A stretch of DNA of 58,664 bases. Origin: Clostridia bacterium (GTDB lineage Bacteria > Bacillota > Clostridia > Oscillospirales > Acutalibacteraceae). A model generated the notes under the pieces. That model was not told the DNA's origin and searched no databases. It saw nothing but the letters and a program-made list of their open reading frames with translations. Shown here piece after piece: positions 49,366 through 58,645 of the stretch. Numbering within the stretch: position 1 is the stretch's first letter; each line of letters starts with the position of its first letter. The position numbers and the translations under genes are program-made. The DNA is taken from assembly GCA_017503785.1 (NCBI GenBank), contig JAFVSK010000008.1, positions 1 through 58,664 of the forward strand, given 5' to 3'.

Positions 49366-50253
49366 ATGGCATTGTACACGGCTCGGTTAACCGAGCATTT
49401 AACCGCGGTGGAGCAGGTGCTGACTGCCGCTCTCCCCGTTGCCGACAGTGAGGTCAGTGTTGCTCCGTTAATGGCCTACGCCTGCGAGGGTGGCGGCAAG
49501 CGTATCCGTCCGGTGTTGCTGTTGGAATTTTGTCGCTTATGCGGCGGCGACACGGAGCGGGCTTTGCCGTTTGCGGCGGCGATCGAGTTTATTCATTCCT
49601 ATTCGCTGGTGCACGACGATCTGCCCTGCATGGACAACAGTGCCCTGCGTCGCGGCAAGCCGTCGGTGCACGCAGCCTATGGTGAAACCATGGCGCTTCT
49701 GGCAGGCGATGCCTTGCTGAATCGTGCGTTCGAGGTGATGCTGTCGCCCGAGGCAGCCAAGGGTATGGAAGCAGCGGCGTTGCGTGCCGCCTATGAGCTG
49801 GCCGACAAAGCCGGTATTCACGGTATGATCGGCGGTCAGGTGCTGGATTTAGCCAGCGAAGGCAAAACCATTGATCTTGCAACGCTGCAAGCACTGCAAG
49901 AGGGGAAAACAGCCGCATTGCTCACGGCGGCGTGCCGTATGGGTGCCATTCTCGGCGGCGGCAACGAGGAACAGATTCAAGCCGCCGGTGAATACGGCTA
50001 TTACGTAGGTCTGTGTTTCCAAATTGTGGATGATATTTTAGACGTTACCGCTACCGCCGAAGAGCTTGGCAAGCCGGTGGGAAGCGATACGGAAAACGAA
50101 AAGAGCACCTATGTGTCGCTCTTGGGATTAGAGGAGGCGCGCTGTCGCGCGGCGGCGTATACCGAAAAAGCCAAGGAAGCCTTGTCGGTATTCTCCGAGC
50201 AACGAGCCGACCTGTGTGAACTCGCAGATGCGTTGCTGGTGCGTTCTCACTGA
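49366..50253 (+). CDS. ispA: polyprenyl (farnesyl) diphosphate synthase
   Basis: This 295-residue enzyme condenses IPP with DMAPP and GPP to make FPP. Two aspartate-rich motifs are visible, DDLPCMDNS (about 82-90) and DDILDVTA. The GGGKRIRPVLLL pyrophosphate-binding motif lies before them. Ala/Tyr positions that set chain length are not decisive here, so FPP synthase is the best call. It is followed closely by dxs, linking it with the MEP pathway. Confidence 0.92.
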   Translation: MALYTARLTEHLTAVEQVLTAALPVADSEVSVAPLMAYACEGGGKRIRPVLLLEFCRLCGGDTERALPFAAAIEFIHSYSLVHDDLPCMDNSALRRGKPSVHAAYGETMALLAGDALLNRAFEVMLSPEAAKGMEAAALRAAYELADKAGIHGMIGGQVLDLASEGKTIDLATLQALQEGKTAALLTAACRMGAILGGGNEEQIQAAGEYGYYVGLCFQIVDDILDVTATAEELGKPVGSDTENEKSTYVSLLGLEEARCRAAAYTEKAKEALSVFSEQRADLCELADALLVRSH

Positions 50254-50280
50254 TAAAGCCAAGGATTGTGGAGGGGTTTT

Positions 50281-52149
50281 ATGAATACGCCCATTTTGTC
50301 AACCATCCAATCCCCCGAGGATGTTAAACGCTTGTCGCGTGAACAATTGGAGCCCTTGTGTGAAGAGCTGCGTCAAACCATCGTGGAAACGGTGGCGGCG
50401 AACGGCGGGCATTTGGCATCCAACTTGGGTGTGGTGGAGCTGACGGTGGCGTTGCATCGGGTGTTTTCCTGCCCGCAGGATCAAATCGTGTGGGACGTGG
50501 GGCACCAATGCTATACTCACAAATTGTTGACCGGTCGCCGTGACCGTTTTGAAACGTTGCGCAAAACCGGTGGTGTTTCGGGCTTTCCGAAGCCGGGAGA
50601 AAGCGATTGCGATGCGTTTGTAGTCGGCCATAGCAGTACGGCCGTTTCGGCGGCAAACGGCATCGCCAAGGCTAAAGCGCTAACCGGCGACGAGGGCTAT
50701 ACCATTGCGGTGGTAGGCGACGGCGCCATGACCGGCGGCTTGGCCTATGAGGGCCTGTGCAACGGTGGCCGCAGCCACGACCGCTTGATCGTCATTTTAA
50801 ACGATAACCAAATGTCTATCAGCCGCAACGTCGGCTTTATGGCGCGTCACTTGTCCGAACTACGCGCTTCCGTGCAATACGTGCAAACCAAAAAAGGCTT
50901 CGGTAATGTCATTTCTGCCATACCGCTCATCGGTAAGCCGTTATATCGCGGAATGGTAAAAATAAAGAGTGCCTTGAAGGATACGCTGTATAAAAGCAGC
51001 GAAATGTTTGAGGAAATGGGGTATTATTACCTTGGCCCGGTTGACGGTCATAACCTGCGTGATCTCACGCGTGCGCTGGAAACAGCGAAGCATATCAACC
51101 GTCCCGTGCTGCTGCATGTGGCCACGGTGAAAGGGCAGGGCTACAGCTATGCGCTGGAAAACCCCGATACGTATCACGGTATTTCTCGCTTTGACGTTGC
51201 CAGTGGTCAGGCCGAAAAAGGTGCTCCCGGTTTTTCGCAAGCAGCAGGCAAATGCCTGTGCACCTTAGCTGAGCAGGATCCGCGACTGTGCGTGATCACG
51301 GCTGCCATGATGAGCGGCACCGGCCTTACGGAATTTGCTTCGCGCTATCCCAAGCGCTGCTTCGATGTGGGCATCGCCGAGGAGCACGCCGTCACCTTTT
51401 CTTCCGGTCTGGCCGTGGGTGGTGCGTTGCCGGTGTTTGCGGTATATTCCACGTTTTTGCAGCGTGCTTACGATCAGCTGCTTAACGATACGGCGATCAT
51501 GAACAATCATATCGTGCTGGCGATCGACCGCGCGGGGATCGTGCCGGATGACGGTGAAACGCATCAAGGCATTTTTGACGTTCCGTTTTTAACCACCGTT
51601 CCGAATACGACGATCTATTCGCCGTCGAATTTTGCCGAATTGGAAATTAATTTAAAGCAAGCGCTGTACGACACCGAGGGTATTGCTGCCGTGCGGTATC
51701 CCAAGGGTGCCGAAGCGGCAGGGCTTTCCACCTACGAGCCGGATTATCAGCCCTACACCATGTACCGTGACCCCATGGCAAGCACGCTGGTGATCACCTA
51801 CGGTCGCTTGTTCGGTAATGTGTTGCAGGCGGCCAAACGCCTGCGCTCCAAGCACCCGGTTTCGGTGCTGAAATTAACGAAGATCTGGCCCATTCCCGAA
51901 GACGTGTTCAAGCTTGCGGGGTTGTATTCCCGCGTGATCTTCTTTGAAGAAAGCTCCTATAACGGCAGTATTTCCCAACAATTTGGGGCGGCACTGCTGC
52001 AACGGAAATACGGCGGCACGTATGAGCCGTATGCCATCCATTCGTTCATTCCCACCTGCTCGGTGGCCGATGGCCTGCGCGCTACGGGTCTGGATGCCGA
52101 AGGCATGGTGCGCCGCATTTTAGGGGAGGCGAACGGCCGTGCCGAATGA
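50281..52149 (+). CDS. dxs: 1-deoxy-D-xylulose-5-phosphate synthase
   Basis: The 622-residue TPP enzyme makes DXP from pyruvate and glyceraldehyde-3-phosphate, the first MEP-pathway step. It has ASNLGVVELTVALHRVF, DVGHQCYTHKLLTGR, the TPP motif GDGAMTGGLAYEGL...LNDNQMS, and in the second half DVGIAEEHAVTF. ATG 50281 has TGGAGG 7 nt upstream. It overlaps tlyA by 11 bp. Confidence 0.95.
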   Translation: MNTPILSTIQSPEDVKRLSREQLEPLCEELRQTIVETVAANGGHLASNLGVVELTVALHRVFSCPQDQIVWDVGHQCYTHKLLTGRRDRFETLRKTGGVSGFPKPGESDCDAFVVGHSSTAVSAANGIAKAKALTGDEGYTIAVVGDGAMTGGLAYEGLCNGGRSHDRLIVILNDNQMSISRNVGFMARHLSELRASVQYVQTKKGFGNVISAIPLIGKPLYRGMVKIKSALKDTLYKSSEMFEEMGYYYLGPVDGHNLRDLTRALETAKHINRPVLLHVATVKGQGYSYALENPDTYHGISRFDVASGQAEKGAPGFSQAAGKCLCTLAEQDPRLCVITAAMMSGTGLTEFASRYPKRCFDVGIAEEHAVTFSSGLAVGGALPVFAVYSTFLQRAYDQLLNDTAIMNNHIVLAIDRAGIVPDDGETHQGIFDVPFLTTVPNTTIYSPSNFAELEINLKQALYDTEGIAAVRYPKGAEAAGLSTYEPDYQPYTMYRDPMASTLVITYGRLFGNVLQAAKRLRSKHPVSVLKLTKIWPIPEDVFKLAGLYSRVIFFEESSYNGSISQQFGAALLQRKYGGTYEPYAIHSFIPTCSVADGLRATGLDAEGMVRRILGEANGRAE

Positions 52150-52954
52150 ACAACGGCTGGACGTGTGGCTGGTAGCAAGCGGTTTGGCGAGCGGCCGCGA
52201 TAAAGCCTGCGAGCGTATTCGTGCAGGTGAGGTCACCGTGAATGGTACGGTGGTGTGTAAGCCGGCGTATCGTGTAGCTGAAAACGACGTTGTCTGCTGC
52301 AACACGGCCGATACCTACGTCGGCCGAGGTGGCCTTAAACTGGAACACGCCCTAGCGCTTACCGAACCGTTAACGCCCGGATGTGTAGCCATGGATATCG
52401 GCGCTTCCACCGGCGGCTTTACGGAATGTTTACTTCGCGCCGGTGCTTCGCGGGTGTTTGCCGTCGACGTTGGCCACGATCAGTTGCATCCCACGTTGCG
52501 GGATGATCCGCGCGTTACAGATCTGTCGGGAACCGATGCCCGAAATCAAGAGCAATTGTTGCCCTTTGTTGCGCCCGAGTCGGTCGACGTGCTGACGATG
52601 GACGTGTCGTTCATTTCGTTGCGGGCGGTATTGCCGGCGGTGTTTCTGTTTTTAAAGCCCGATGCGCGCTTGTTTTTACTTATTAAACCGCAGTTTGAAG
52701 CGGGCCGAGCCGATATCGGTAAAAACGGCATCGTCAGTGACCGTCGCGTGCATTGTCGCGTACTGCGTGAGTTGTGTGATTTTTTTGCCGAGCAGGGCTG
52801 CGCGCTGGAGCAGCTCACGGCTTCGCCGATTACCGGAGGTGCCGGTCGGCAAAACGGAAATATTGAGTATGTTGCGCTTCTTCGCCGCCACGGTCGGCAC
52901 GTGGTGCCGGATATTCGTGCGTTGGTGGAAGAAAGCTTTGCAAAATTGCATTAA
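52139..52954 (+). CDS. tlyA: TlyA-family rRNA 2'-O-methyltransferase
   Basis: This 271-residue protein has an N-terminal S4 RNA-binding domain (about 1-60; [22 protein letters not shown]) and an FtsJ-like SAM methyltransferase domain ([47 protein letters not shown]). TlyA methylates 16S and/or 23S rRNA, although the family was first called haemolysin. The GTG start has GGGGAGG upstream and overlaps dxs by 11 bp. Confidence 0.9.
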   Translation: MPNEQRLDVWLVASGLASGRDKACERIRAGEVTVNGTVVCKPAYRVAENDVVCCNTADTYVGRGGLKLEHALALTEPLTPGCVAMDIGASTGGFTECLLRAGASRVFAVDVGHDQLHPTLRDDPRVTDLSGTDARNQEQLLPFVAPESVDVLTMDVSFISLRAVLPAVFLFLKPDARLFLLIKPQFEAGRADIGKNGIVSDRRVHCRVLRELCDFFAEQGCALEQLTASPITGGAGRQNGNIEYVALLRRHGRHVVPDIRALVEESFAKLH

Positions 52955-52967
52955 CGGAGGTGTTTCT

Positions 52968-53789
52968 ATGAAGGTGGCTGTGATCCCCAATTACCAAACG
53001 GAGGACGGCGCCGTGGCGCTTGAACGCGTGTGCGCGGCTTTAAAAACGCTGTCGGTTCCGTTCTGTACCCCCAAGGATACGGCATTTCCGCCTGTGGATA
53101 TGGACGATTGTCTGGCAGCGTGCGATGCCGTGATTGCGCTTGGCGGTGATGGGACGATCATTCATTGCGCCAAGCGCGCCGCTGCTTTCGGAAAGCCGGT
53201 GCTGGGCATCAACAGCGGCCGCTTGGGATTTATGGCCGGCTTGGAAATGAACGAGCTGGATCAACTGGAACGGCTGCTCACGGGGGAATATATCGTGGAA
53301 CACCGTATGCTGCTGGATGTTACGGTGGGGCAGGTACATAGTCGTGCGCTGAATGAAGCCGTGGTATCGCGCGGAGCCTTATCCCGCATGGTGGAGATCG
53401 GCGTTGCCAATAACGGCGCTCCCGTTATGGCCTATCAGGCCGACGGTGTCATCGTTGCCACGCCCACGGGCTCCACGGCGTATTCGTTGTCGGCAGGAGG
53501 CCCCGTTGTGGATCCCGAACTGGAATGCCTGCTGCTCACGCCCATTTGTCCGCACTCGTTGTATACACGACCGTATCTGTTTCAAAAGGATGCACAGTTA
53601 ACGCTTACACCCGGTCATCGCAAGGACGTGCCGGTGTTTGTTACGGTGGATGGGGAAGAGGCCATTCCCGTGCCCGAGGGAGGCACCGTTCAGGTGGCTC
53701 GGTCGGAAGCAACGGCGGCACTCATTCGCATGAAGCCGATCTCGTTTTATGAAACGCTTGGTCAAAAACTGATGAACAGGAGGGTATGA
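52968..53789 (+). CDS. nadK: NAD kinase
   Basis: This 273-residue enzyme phosphorylates NAD+ to NADP+. Motifs are ALGGDGTII (GGDG), [11 protein letters not shown] (diglycine-like) and [22 protein letters not shown] (TGSTA). ATG 52968 has CGGAGG 7 nt upstream. The stop is 3 nt before argR. Confidence 0.93.
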   Translation: MKVAVIPNYQTEDGAVALERVCAALKTLSVPFCTPKDTAFPPVDMDDCLAACDAVIALGGDGTIIHCAKRAAAFGKPVLGINSGRLGFMAGLEMNELDQLERLLTGEYIVEHRMLLDVTVGQVHSRALNEAVVSRGALSRMVEIGVANNGAPVMAYQADGVIVATPTGSTAYSLSAGGPVVDPELECLLLTPICPHSLYTRPYLFQKDAQLTLTPGHRKDVPVFVTVDGEEAIPVPEGGTVQVARSEATAALIRMKPISFYETLGQKLMNRRV

Positions 53790-53792
53790 CGT

Positions 53793-54248
53793 ATGAAAAC
53801 CAAACGTCAATCCCGCATTTTAGAAATCATTAACAGCCGCCGCATTGAAACGCAAGATGAGCTGATCGTCGCCCTGCAGGAAAGTGGGTTTCCTGTAACG
53901 CAAGCCACGGTATCGCGCGATATTAAGGAACTGCGGCTCATTAAAACGCTGGACAACACCGGTGCCTATTGCTACACGGTGGCCAAGCCCGAAACGGCGC
54001 AGATCTCCTCGCGCTTCCATTCTATTTTTCAGGATGCGGTGCGCAACGTGGATTTTGCGGGGAATTTGGTGGTCGTTAAGTGTATTCCCGGTATGGCAAA
54101 CGCCGCTTGTGCCGCCATGGATTCCCTGCATTGGGACACGGTGATCGGCACGTTGGCGGGCGATGACACGTTCGTGTGCATCACCAAAACGCAGGAAAAG
54201 GCAATCGCTTTGGTTGAGGAACTAAAAAAATTACAGAGGCTGGATTAA
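53793..54248 (+). CDS. argR: arginine repressor ArgR/AhrC
   Basis: This 151-residue repressor has an N-terminal winged helix (RQSRILEIINSRRIETQDEL, VTQATVSRDIKELRL), then a C-terminal hexamerisation/arginine-binding domain with the conserved GDDTFVCITKTQEKA. It controls arginine biosynthesis and catabolism. In Firmicutes it sits between nadK and recN, as it does here. Confidence 0.94.
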   Translation: MKTKRQSRILEIINSRRIETQDELIVALQESGFPVTQATVSRDIKELRLIKTLDNTGAYCYTVAKPETAQISSRFHSIFQDAVRNVDFAGNLVVVKCIPGMANAACAAMDSLHWDTVIGTLAGDDTFVCITKTQEKAIALVEELKKLQRLD

Positions 54249-54251
54249 CGT

Positions 54252-55928
54252 ATGCTGGACTGCTTGTATATCGAAAACATTGCGGTTTTCGAAAAGGCGA
54301 CCATCCAATTTCATACAGGATTTAATGTGCTCACGGGTGAAACAGGCGCCGGTAAATCGCTCATTATTGATGCCATCAACGCCGTGCTGGGCGAACGCAC
54401 CAGCCGTGAATTGGTGCGCACCGGCAGCGATACCGCGCGTGTTACCGCCGTTTTTTCGGCAATCTCACCGTGGGCTGAACAACAGCTTTCACAGTTGGGG
54501 TTCGCCCCCGATGACGACGGCAGTATGCTCATCACACGCACCATTGCGGCCGAGGGAAAAAGCAGCTGTACCGTGAACGGTCGGCCTGCCACGGCGGCAC
54601 TGTTGCGTGAGATCGGCAAGGTGCTGCTCGATCTGCACGGTCAGCACGAAAATCAGCGGTTGCTGTCGGCCGACCAGCATTTAGCCTATTTGGATCGCTT
54701 CGGCGATCTCGCAGCATCGCGAGATGCCTACGCGGCAGTCTATCGCGACTGGAAGCGCGTGCGCGGTGAATTGGCGGGCGCCGATATGGACGAGCAGGAA
54801 AAAGCTCGTCGTTTGGATATTTTGCGCTACCAGATCGAAGAGATCGAAGCGGCCTCCCTGCAAGCGGGCGAGGAGGAAGCGTTGCAGGCGCGGCGCACCT
54901 TGTATCGCAACGCCGAAAAGGTGGCAGGGCAAATGCAAAAGGCCCGCGCACTGCTGTTTGGTGACGAAGACAGCGACGGTGCGGTTTCGCTGGCCCAGCA
55001 GGCGGCTGCGGCAGCCAACGGCGCGGCTCGCTATTTGGAGCAGGCCGAGGCTCCTGCGGCGCGGCTGCAGGAAGCGCTTTACGAATTGCAGGATGCCGCC
55101 GAGGAGCTGGAAGCGGCGGCAGAGCTTTTGGAGTTTGATCCCCGCGAACGCGACGAAGCCGAGGAACGCTGGGAACGGATTCGACGCCTAACGGCCAAAT
55201 ACGGTGCCACCACCGAGGACGTGCTGGCGTTTTTAGAGCAGGCACGCGAGCAGGTGCAAAGCATCGAATTGTCCGATGAGATCACTCGTCGGCTCACAGA
55301 GCAGGAGCGAAAACTGTATGCTGCGATGGAAACGGCAGCGGAAGCCTTAACCGAGCAACGGTTGGCGGCTGCCGAACGGTTTGCCGAGGCAGTAAAGCAG
55401 CAGCTCACATTTTTGGATATGCCGAACGTGTCGCTTGTTATCGAACGGAAAGCAGCGGAATACACCGCCACGGGTGCCGACCGCATTGAGTTTTTAATGT
55501 CGGCCAACGTGGGTGAGCCGCCCAAAGCCATTGCCCGCATTGCTTCGGGTGGTGAGCTGTCCCGCATTATGCTGGCCATCAAGGCGGTGCTGGCCGATGC
55601 CGACGAGATCGACACCCTCATTTTTGACGAGATCGACACCGGCATCAGCGGTCGTGCCGCACAAAAGGTGGGGAATCGCTTGCGCCTTACGGCCAACAGC
55701 ACCGTGGCCGAGCGACATCGACAAGTGCTGTGTGTAACGCATTTGGCGCAAATTGCCGCTCAGGCGCAGCATCACTTTTTAATTGAGAAATCCGTACGTG
55801 ACGGACGCACCTTCACCGAGGTGAAGGAATTGTTGCCCGAGCAGCGCGAGCAGGAGCTGGCGCGTATCATCGGCGGCACGGTAACCGAAGCGAACTTGCA
55901 GGCCGCCCGCGAAATGTTAATGATGTAA
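54252..55928 (+). CDS. recN: DNA repair protein RecN
   Basis: The 558-residue SMC-like protein has an N-terminal ATPase half (FNVLTGETGAGKSLIIDAI Walker A), a long coiled-coil middle (about 150-400), and a C-terminal half with ARIASGGELSRIMLAIK signature and IFDEIDTGISGRAAQ Walker B. It helps double-strand-break repair. The gene follows argR by 3 nt. No LexA box was seen immediately upstream, as it is inside the operon. Confidence 0.94.
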   Translation: MLDCLYIENIAVFEKATIQFHTGFNVLTGETGAGKSLIIDAINAVLGERTSRELVRTGSDTARVTAVFSAISPWAEQQLSQLGFAPDDDGSMLITRTIAAEGKSSCTVNGRPATAALLREIGKVLLDLHGQHENQRLLSADQHLAYLDRFGDLAASRDAYAAVYRDWKRVRGELAGADMDEQEKARRLDILRYQIEEIEAASLQAGEEEALQARRTLYRNAEKVAGQMQKARALLFGDEDSDGAVSLAQQAAAAANGAARYLEQAEAPAARLQEALYELQDAAEELEAAAELLEFDPRERDEAEERWERIRRLTAKYGATTEDVLAFLEQAREQVQSIELSDEITRRLTEQERKLYAAMETAAEALTEQRLAAAERFAEAVKQQLTFLDMPNVSLVIERKAAEYTATGADRIEFLMSANVGEPPKAIARIASGGELSRIMLAIKAVLADADEIDTLIFDEIDTGISGRAAQKVGNRLRLTANSTVAERHRQVLCVTHLAQIAAQAQHHFLIEKSVRDGRTFTEVKELLPEQREQELARIIGGTVTEANLQAAREMLMM

Positions 55929-55946
55929 AGCAAGGATGGGTATGCG

Positions 55947-56249
55947 ATGAATAAAAAACTGCATAACGAGGATACCGATTTTTTGTTTGATGCCATTCTG
56001 CAGCTGCGCACCCGTGAGGAGTGCTATCAGTTTTTCGAGGATCTGTGCACGGTGCAGGAGCTCAAAGCGTTGTCGCAGCGGTTGGCTGTTGCGAAAATGT
56101 TGGACGATAAATGCGTGTACACGGATATTGAAAGTCGTACCGGTGCTTCCACGGCTACCATCAGTCGCGTAAACCGTTCGTTGCAGTACGGCTGTGATGC
56201 ATATCGTATGGTGTTTCGTCGTTTGGATGAAAAGGATGAGCAGGCATGA
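55947..56249 (+). CDS. TrpR/YerC-YecD family small regulator
   Basis: This 100-residue protein reads as the YerC/YecD family (TrpR-related): a core helical region DLCTVQELKALSQRLAVAKML, followed by the recognition helix TGASTATISRVNRSLQYG. Family members are small DNA-binding proteins of unknown target. The stop overlaps the next start by 4 bp. Confidence 0.88.
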   Translation: MNKKLHNEDTDFLFDAILQLRTREECYQFFEDLCTVQELKALSQRLAVAKMLDDKCVYTDIESRTGASTATISRVNRSLQYGCDAYRMVFRRLDEKDEQA

Positions 56250-57010
56250 GTGGGTATCGGGAGCTTTCTGAATTTTACGACCGCTTCATGACCGACGTGG
56301 ATTACACGGCCTATGCCGACTATCTTACGGCTCTGTTTGAACGCTTTGGTTTTCATCCGCAAACGGTGCTGGATCTGGCGTGCGGTTCGGGTAATTTGAG
56401 CGTGGAATTAGAAAAACGCGGTGTCGATATCGTCGGGGTTGATGCTTCGGAGGAGATGCTGGCGCGTGCCGCCGAAAAGCTGCCGAAAGCGTTGCTGTTG
56501 TGCCAGGATATGCGTGAACTGGATCTGTACGGCACGGTCGACGGTGCGGTTTGCACGCTGGACAGTCTTAACCATCTGTGCAGCACGGCCGATATCGCCG
56601 AGGTACTGCGACGGTTGCGGTTGTTCGTACAGCCGGGCGGATTGTTTGTGTTCGATGCCAATACGCCGTATAAGCACCGTGAGGTGTTGGCCGACCGCGC
56701 ATTTGTGTTTGAAGAGGACGGCGTGTTTTGCACGTGGCGCACGCGGTACGTACCGCGGCAGCAGCGCGTGGATATGCTGTTGGATTTTTTTGTAGAAAAT
56801 GAGGACGGCAGCTACGAACGCTACGAGGATACCGTGAGTGAGCGAGCCTATTCCGAACGCACGTGGCGGCAGCTGTTGGCCGATGCCGGCTGGGAAACGC
56901 TGGCCGTGTACGGTGCGATGACAGAAGACCCCCCCGCCGCCGATTGTGAGCGTTGGGTTTTTGTGGCACGAAACACCCGCACCGAACAAGAAGCGGTTCA
57001 GGGCTTATAA
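56246..57010 (+). CDS. class I SAM-dependent methyltransferase
   Basis: This 254-residue enzyme has the SAM motif VLDLACGSGNLSVELEKRG and VDASEEML (motif I and post I). It has family features of a small-molecule methyltransferase with a Tyr-rich N-terminus (ELSEFYDRFMTDVDYTAYADY). The substrate is not known. It overlaps the upstream regulator by 4 bp and is followed by hslO. Confidence 0.85.
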   Translation: MSGYRELSEFYDRFMTDVDYTAYADYLTALFERFGFHPQTVLDLACGSGNLSVELEKRGVDIVGVDASEEMLARAAEKLPKALLLCQDMRELDLYGTVDGAVCTLDSLNHLCSTADIAEVLRRLRLFVQPGGLFVFDANTPYKHREVLADRAFVFEEDGVFCTWRTRYVPRQQRVDMLLDFFVENEDGSYERYEDTVSERAYSERTWRQLLADAGWETLAVYGAMTEDPPAADCERWVFVARNTRTEQEAVQGL

Positions 57011-57040
57011 GGGATATTTTAAAGGAGATAGGCATACACT

Positions 57041-57940
57041 ATGAGTAAAGCAATACGGTGCTTAACCACCGATGCCGCCGTGGTGGCGGTGGCGATCGAT
57101 GCAACCGATATGGTGGCACGTGCAGAAGAAATACATCAAACCTCGGCTGTGGTCACGGCGGCACTCGGCCGCCTGCTGACGGCGAGCTCGTTAATGGGCA
57201 TTATGCTCAAAAACACCGACGATTCGGTTACGTTGAAGGTGAACGGCGGCGGTCCGGTGGGGCAGCTTATCACCGTGGCCGACGGCCGTGGCAACGCCCG
57301 CGGTTACGCGCAAAATCCGGTGGTGGAAATTCCTCTCAAGCCCAATGGTAAGCTGGATGTCAGCGGTGCCGTGGGTACCGATGGCTTGCTGTACGTGTTG
57401 CGTGATACCGGGGCGCCGGAGCCGTATGTGGGGTGCACGCCGCTGATCTCGGGCGAATTGGCCGAAGATATCACCTCGTATTATGCGAGCAGTGAGCAGA
57501 TCCCCACGGTGTGTGCCTTGGGCGTGCTGGTGAATCCCGACCTCACGGTGCGTGCTGCAGGCGGCTTGCTGATTCAGTTGTTGCCGTTCTGCCCCGAGGA
57601 TATCATTGATCGCCTGGAAAAGAATATCGGTGCACTGCGTCCCATGACCGAGCTGCTGGATGAGGGAAAAACGGTGGAGGAGATTTTGGCCATGGCGCTG
57701 GAGGGCTTGCCGTTCGACGTGGTCGACAGCTTTGAGCCGGAGTATCGCTGTGCCTGCTCCGACGAAAAAGTGCAGGGAGCGTTTTACGCCATGTCGGACG
57801 AGGAGCTGCGTTCGTTGCCGGACGAGAATAACAGCGTTGAAGTGACGTGCAGTTTTTGCGACCGTGTGTATCGGTTTACGGGTGAGGATCTGGAGCGCCT
57901 GATTGCCGACAGAAACCGGAAAAAACAAGAAAAATCATAA
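57041..57940 (+). CDS. hslO: redox-regulated chaperone Hsp33
   Basis: This 299-residue chaperone holds unfolded proteins after oxidative stress. It has a core domain with TLKVNGGGPVGQL, and a C-terminal redox switch zinc site with Cys237 and Cys239 (CAC), and Cys270 and Cys273 (CSFC). The four-Cys layout CxC...CxxC is complete. The start is ATG 57041, with an unusually distant AAGGAG 13-15 nt upstream. Confidence 0.92.
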   Translation: MSKAIRCLTTDAAVVAVAIDATDMVARAEEIHQTSAVVTAALGRLLTASSLMGIMLKNTDDSVTLKVNGGGPVGQLITVADGRGNARGYAQNPVVEIPLKPNGKLDVSGAVGTDGLLYVLRDTGAPEPYVGCTPLISGELAEDITSYYASSEQIPTVCALGVLVNPDLTVRAAGGLLIQLLPFCPEDIIDRLEKNIGALRPMTELLDEGKTVEEILAMALEGLPFDVVDSFEPEYRCACSDEKVQGAFYAMSDEELRSLPDENNSVEVTCSFCDRVYRFTGEDLERLIADRNRKKQEKS

Positions 57941-57968
57941 GAAATTCAAAAAAGTTGAAAATTTTTGG

Positions 57969-57997
57969 TTGACATTTGGTTTGGAATGTAGTATTAT
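57969..57997 (+). promoter_or_regulatory. promoter of the tRNA cluster
   Basis: TTGACA (57969-57974), a 17-bp spacer and TATTAT (57992-57997) precede the tRNA-Val gene by 31 bp. Confidence 0.7.
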
Positions 57998-58028
57998 AGT
58001 TTGCGTCGCCAATGGCGGCACACAACTT

Positions 58029-58104
58029 GGAAGCATAGCTCAGCTGGTAGAGCACCTGCCTTACAAGCAGGGGGTCACAGGTTCGAGCCCTGTTGTTTCC
58101 ACCA
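58029..58104 (+). tRNA. tRNA-Val (anticodon TAC)
   Basis: GGAAGCA pairs with TGTTTCC, the anticodon loop CTTACAA reads TAC, the T-loop GGTTCGAG is present and CCA is encoded. First of five tRNA genes in one transcript. Confidence 0.95.
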
Positions 58105-58109
58105 AATGT

Positions 58110-58186
58110 GGCCCGGTAGTTCAGCTGGTTAGAACGCTAGCCTGTCACGCTAGAGGTCGACGGTTCGAGCCCGTTCCGGGTCGCCA
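58110..58186 (+). tRNA. tRNA-Asp (anticodon GTC)
   Basis: GGCCCGG pairs with CCGGGTC, the anticodon loop CTGTCAC reads GTC and CCA is encoded. Confidence 0.95.
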
Positions 58187-58191
58187 CATTT

Positions 58192-58267
58192 GCCTCTGTA
58201 GCTCAGTCGGTAGAGCAGGGGACTGAAAATCCCCGTGTCATTGGTTCGATTCCGATCGGAGGCACCA
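58192..58267 (+). tRNA. tRNA-Phe (anticodon GAA)
   Basis: GCCTCTG pairs with CGGAGGC, the anticodon loop CTGAAAA reads GAA and CCA is encoded. Confidence 0.95.
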
Positions 58268-58271
58268 TTTT

Positions 58272-58347
58272 GCGGCTTTAGCTCATCTGGTAGAGCGCCA
58301 CCTTGCCAAGGTGGAGGTAGCGAGTTCGAGCCTCGTAAGCCGCTCCA
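58272..58347 (+). tRNA. tRNA-Gly (anticodon GCC)
   Basis: GCGGCTT pairs with AAGCCGC, the anticodon loop TTGCCAA reads GCC and CCA is encoded. Confidence 0.95.
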
Positions 58348-58351
58348 CATC

Positions 58352-58382
58352 GCAAAAAGCGTCAGCCGATGGCGCTTTTTGC
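58352..58382 (+). other. hairpin between tRNA-Gly and tRNA-Cys
   Basis: GCAAAAAGCG pairs with CGCTTTTTGC. The T-run lies inside the stem, so it may be a weak terminator or a processing spacer. tRNA-Cys follows 7 bp later. Confidence 0.4.
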
Positions 58383-58388
58383 ATCTAT

Positions 58389-58463
58389 GGCGACATAGCC
58401 AAGTGGTAAGGCGTGGGTCTGCAAAACCCTGATTCCCCGGTTCAAATCCGGGTGTCGCCTCCA
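58389..58463 (+). tRNA. tRNA-Cys (anticodon GCA)
   Basis: GGCGACA pairs with TGTCGCC, the anticodon loop CTGCAAA reads GCA and CCA is encoded. Confidence 0.95.
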
Positions 58464-58467
58464 AAAG

Positions 58468-58498
58468 AAAAAACGTCCATTTTTTTGGGCGTTTTTTT
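58468..58498 (+). terminator. terminator 1 after the tRNA cluster
   Basis: AAAAAACGTCC pairs with GGGCGTTTTTT with one wobble, ending in a T-run. Confidence 0.7.
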
Positions 58499-58505
58499 CA
58501 TTTTT

Positions 58506-58539
58506 AAGCCGTTTTTTTAGCCAAAAACGGCTTTTTTTA
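58506..58539 (+). terminator. terminator 2 after the tRNA cluster
   Basis: AAGCCGTTTTT and AAAAACGGCTT form a stem followed by TTTTT. Confidence 0.65.
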
Positions 58540-58564
58540 TGCCAAATGGGTGAGTTTGACTGAA

Positions 58565-58645
58565 AAACACCTTTGAAACATAAAAATATACAAGTTTGAG
58601 CAACGAAACACCGTTTTTAACATAAAAATATGTAACTTTGAGCAA
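58565..58645. repeat. two-copy direct repeat, about 41-bp period
   Basis: Copy 1 (58565-58603) and copy 2 (58606-58645) share AAACACC, then AACATAAAAATAT, then TTTGAGCAA, with a few differences and one base length change. The flanking DNA is AT-rich and has no gene up to the window end. Confidence 0.65.
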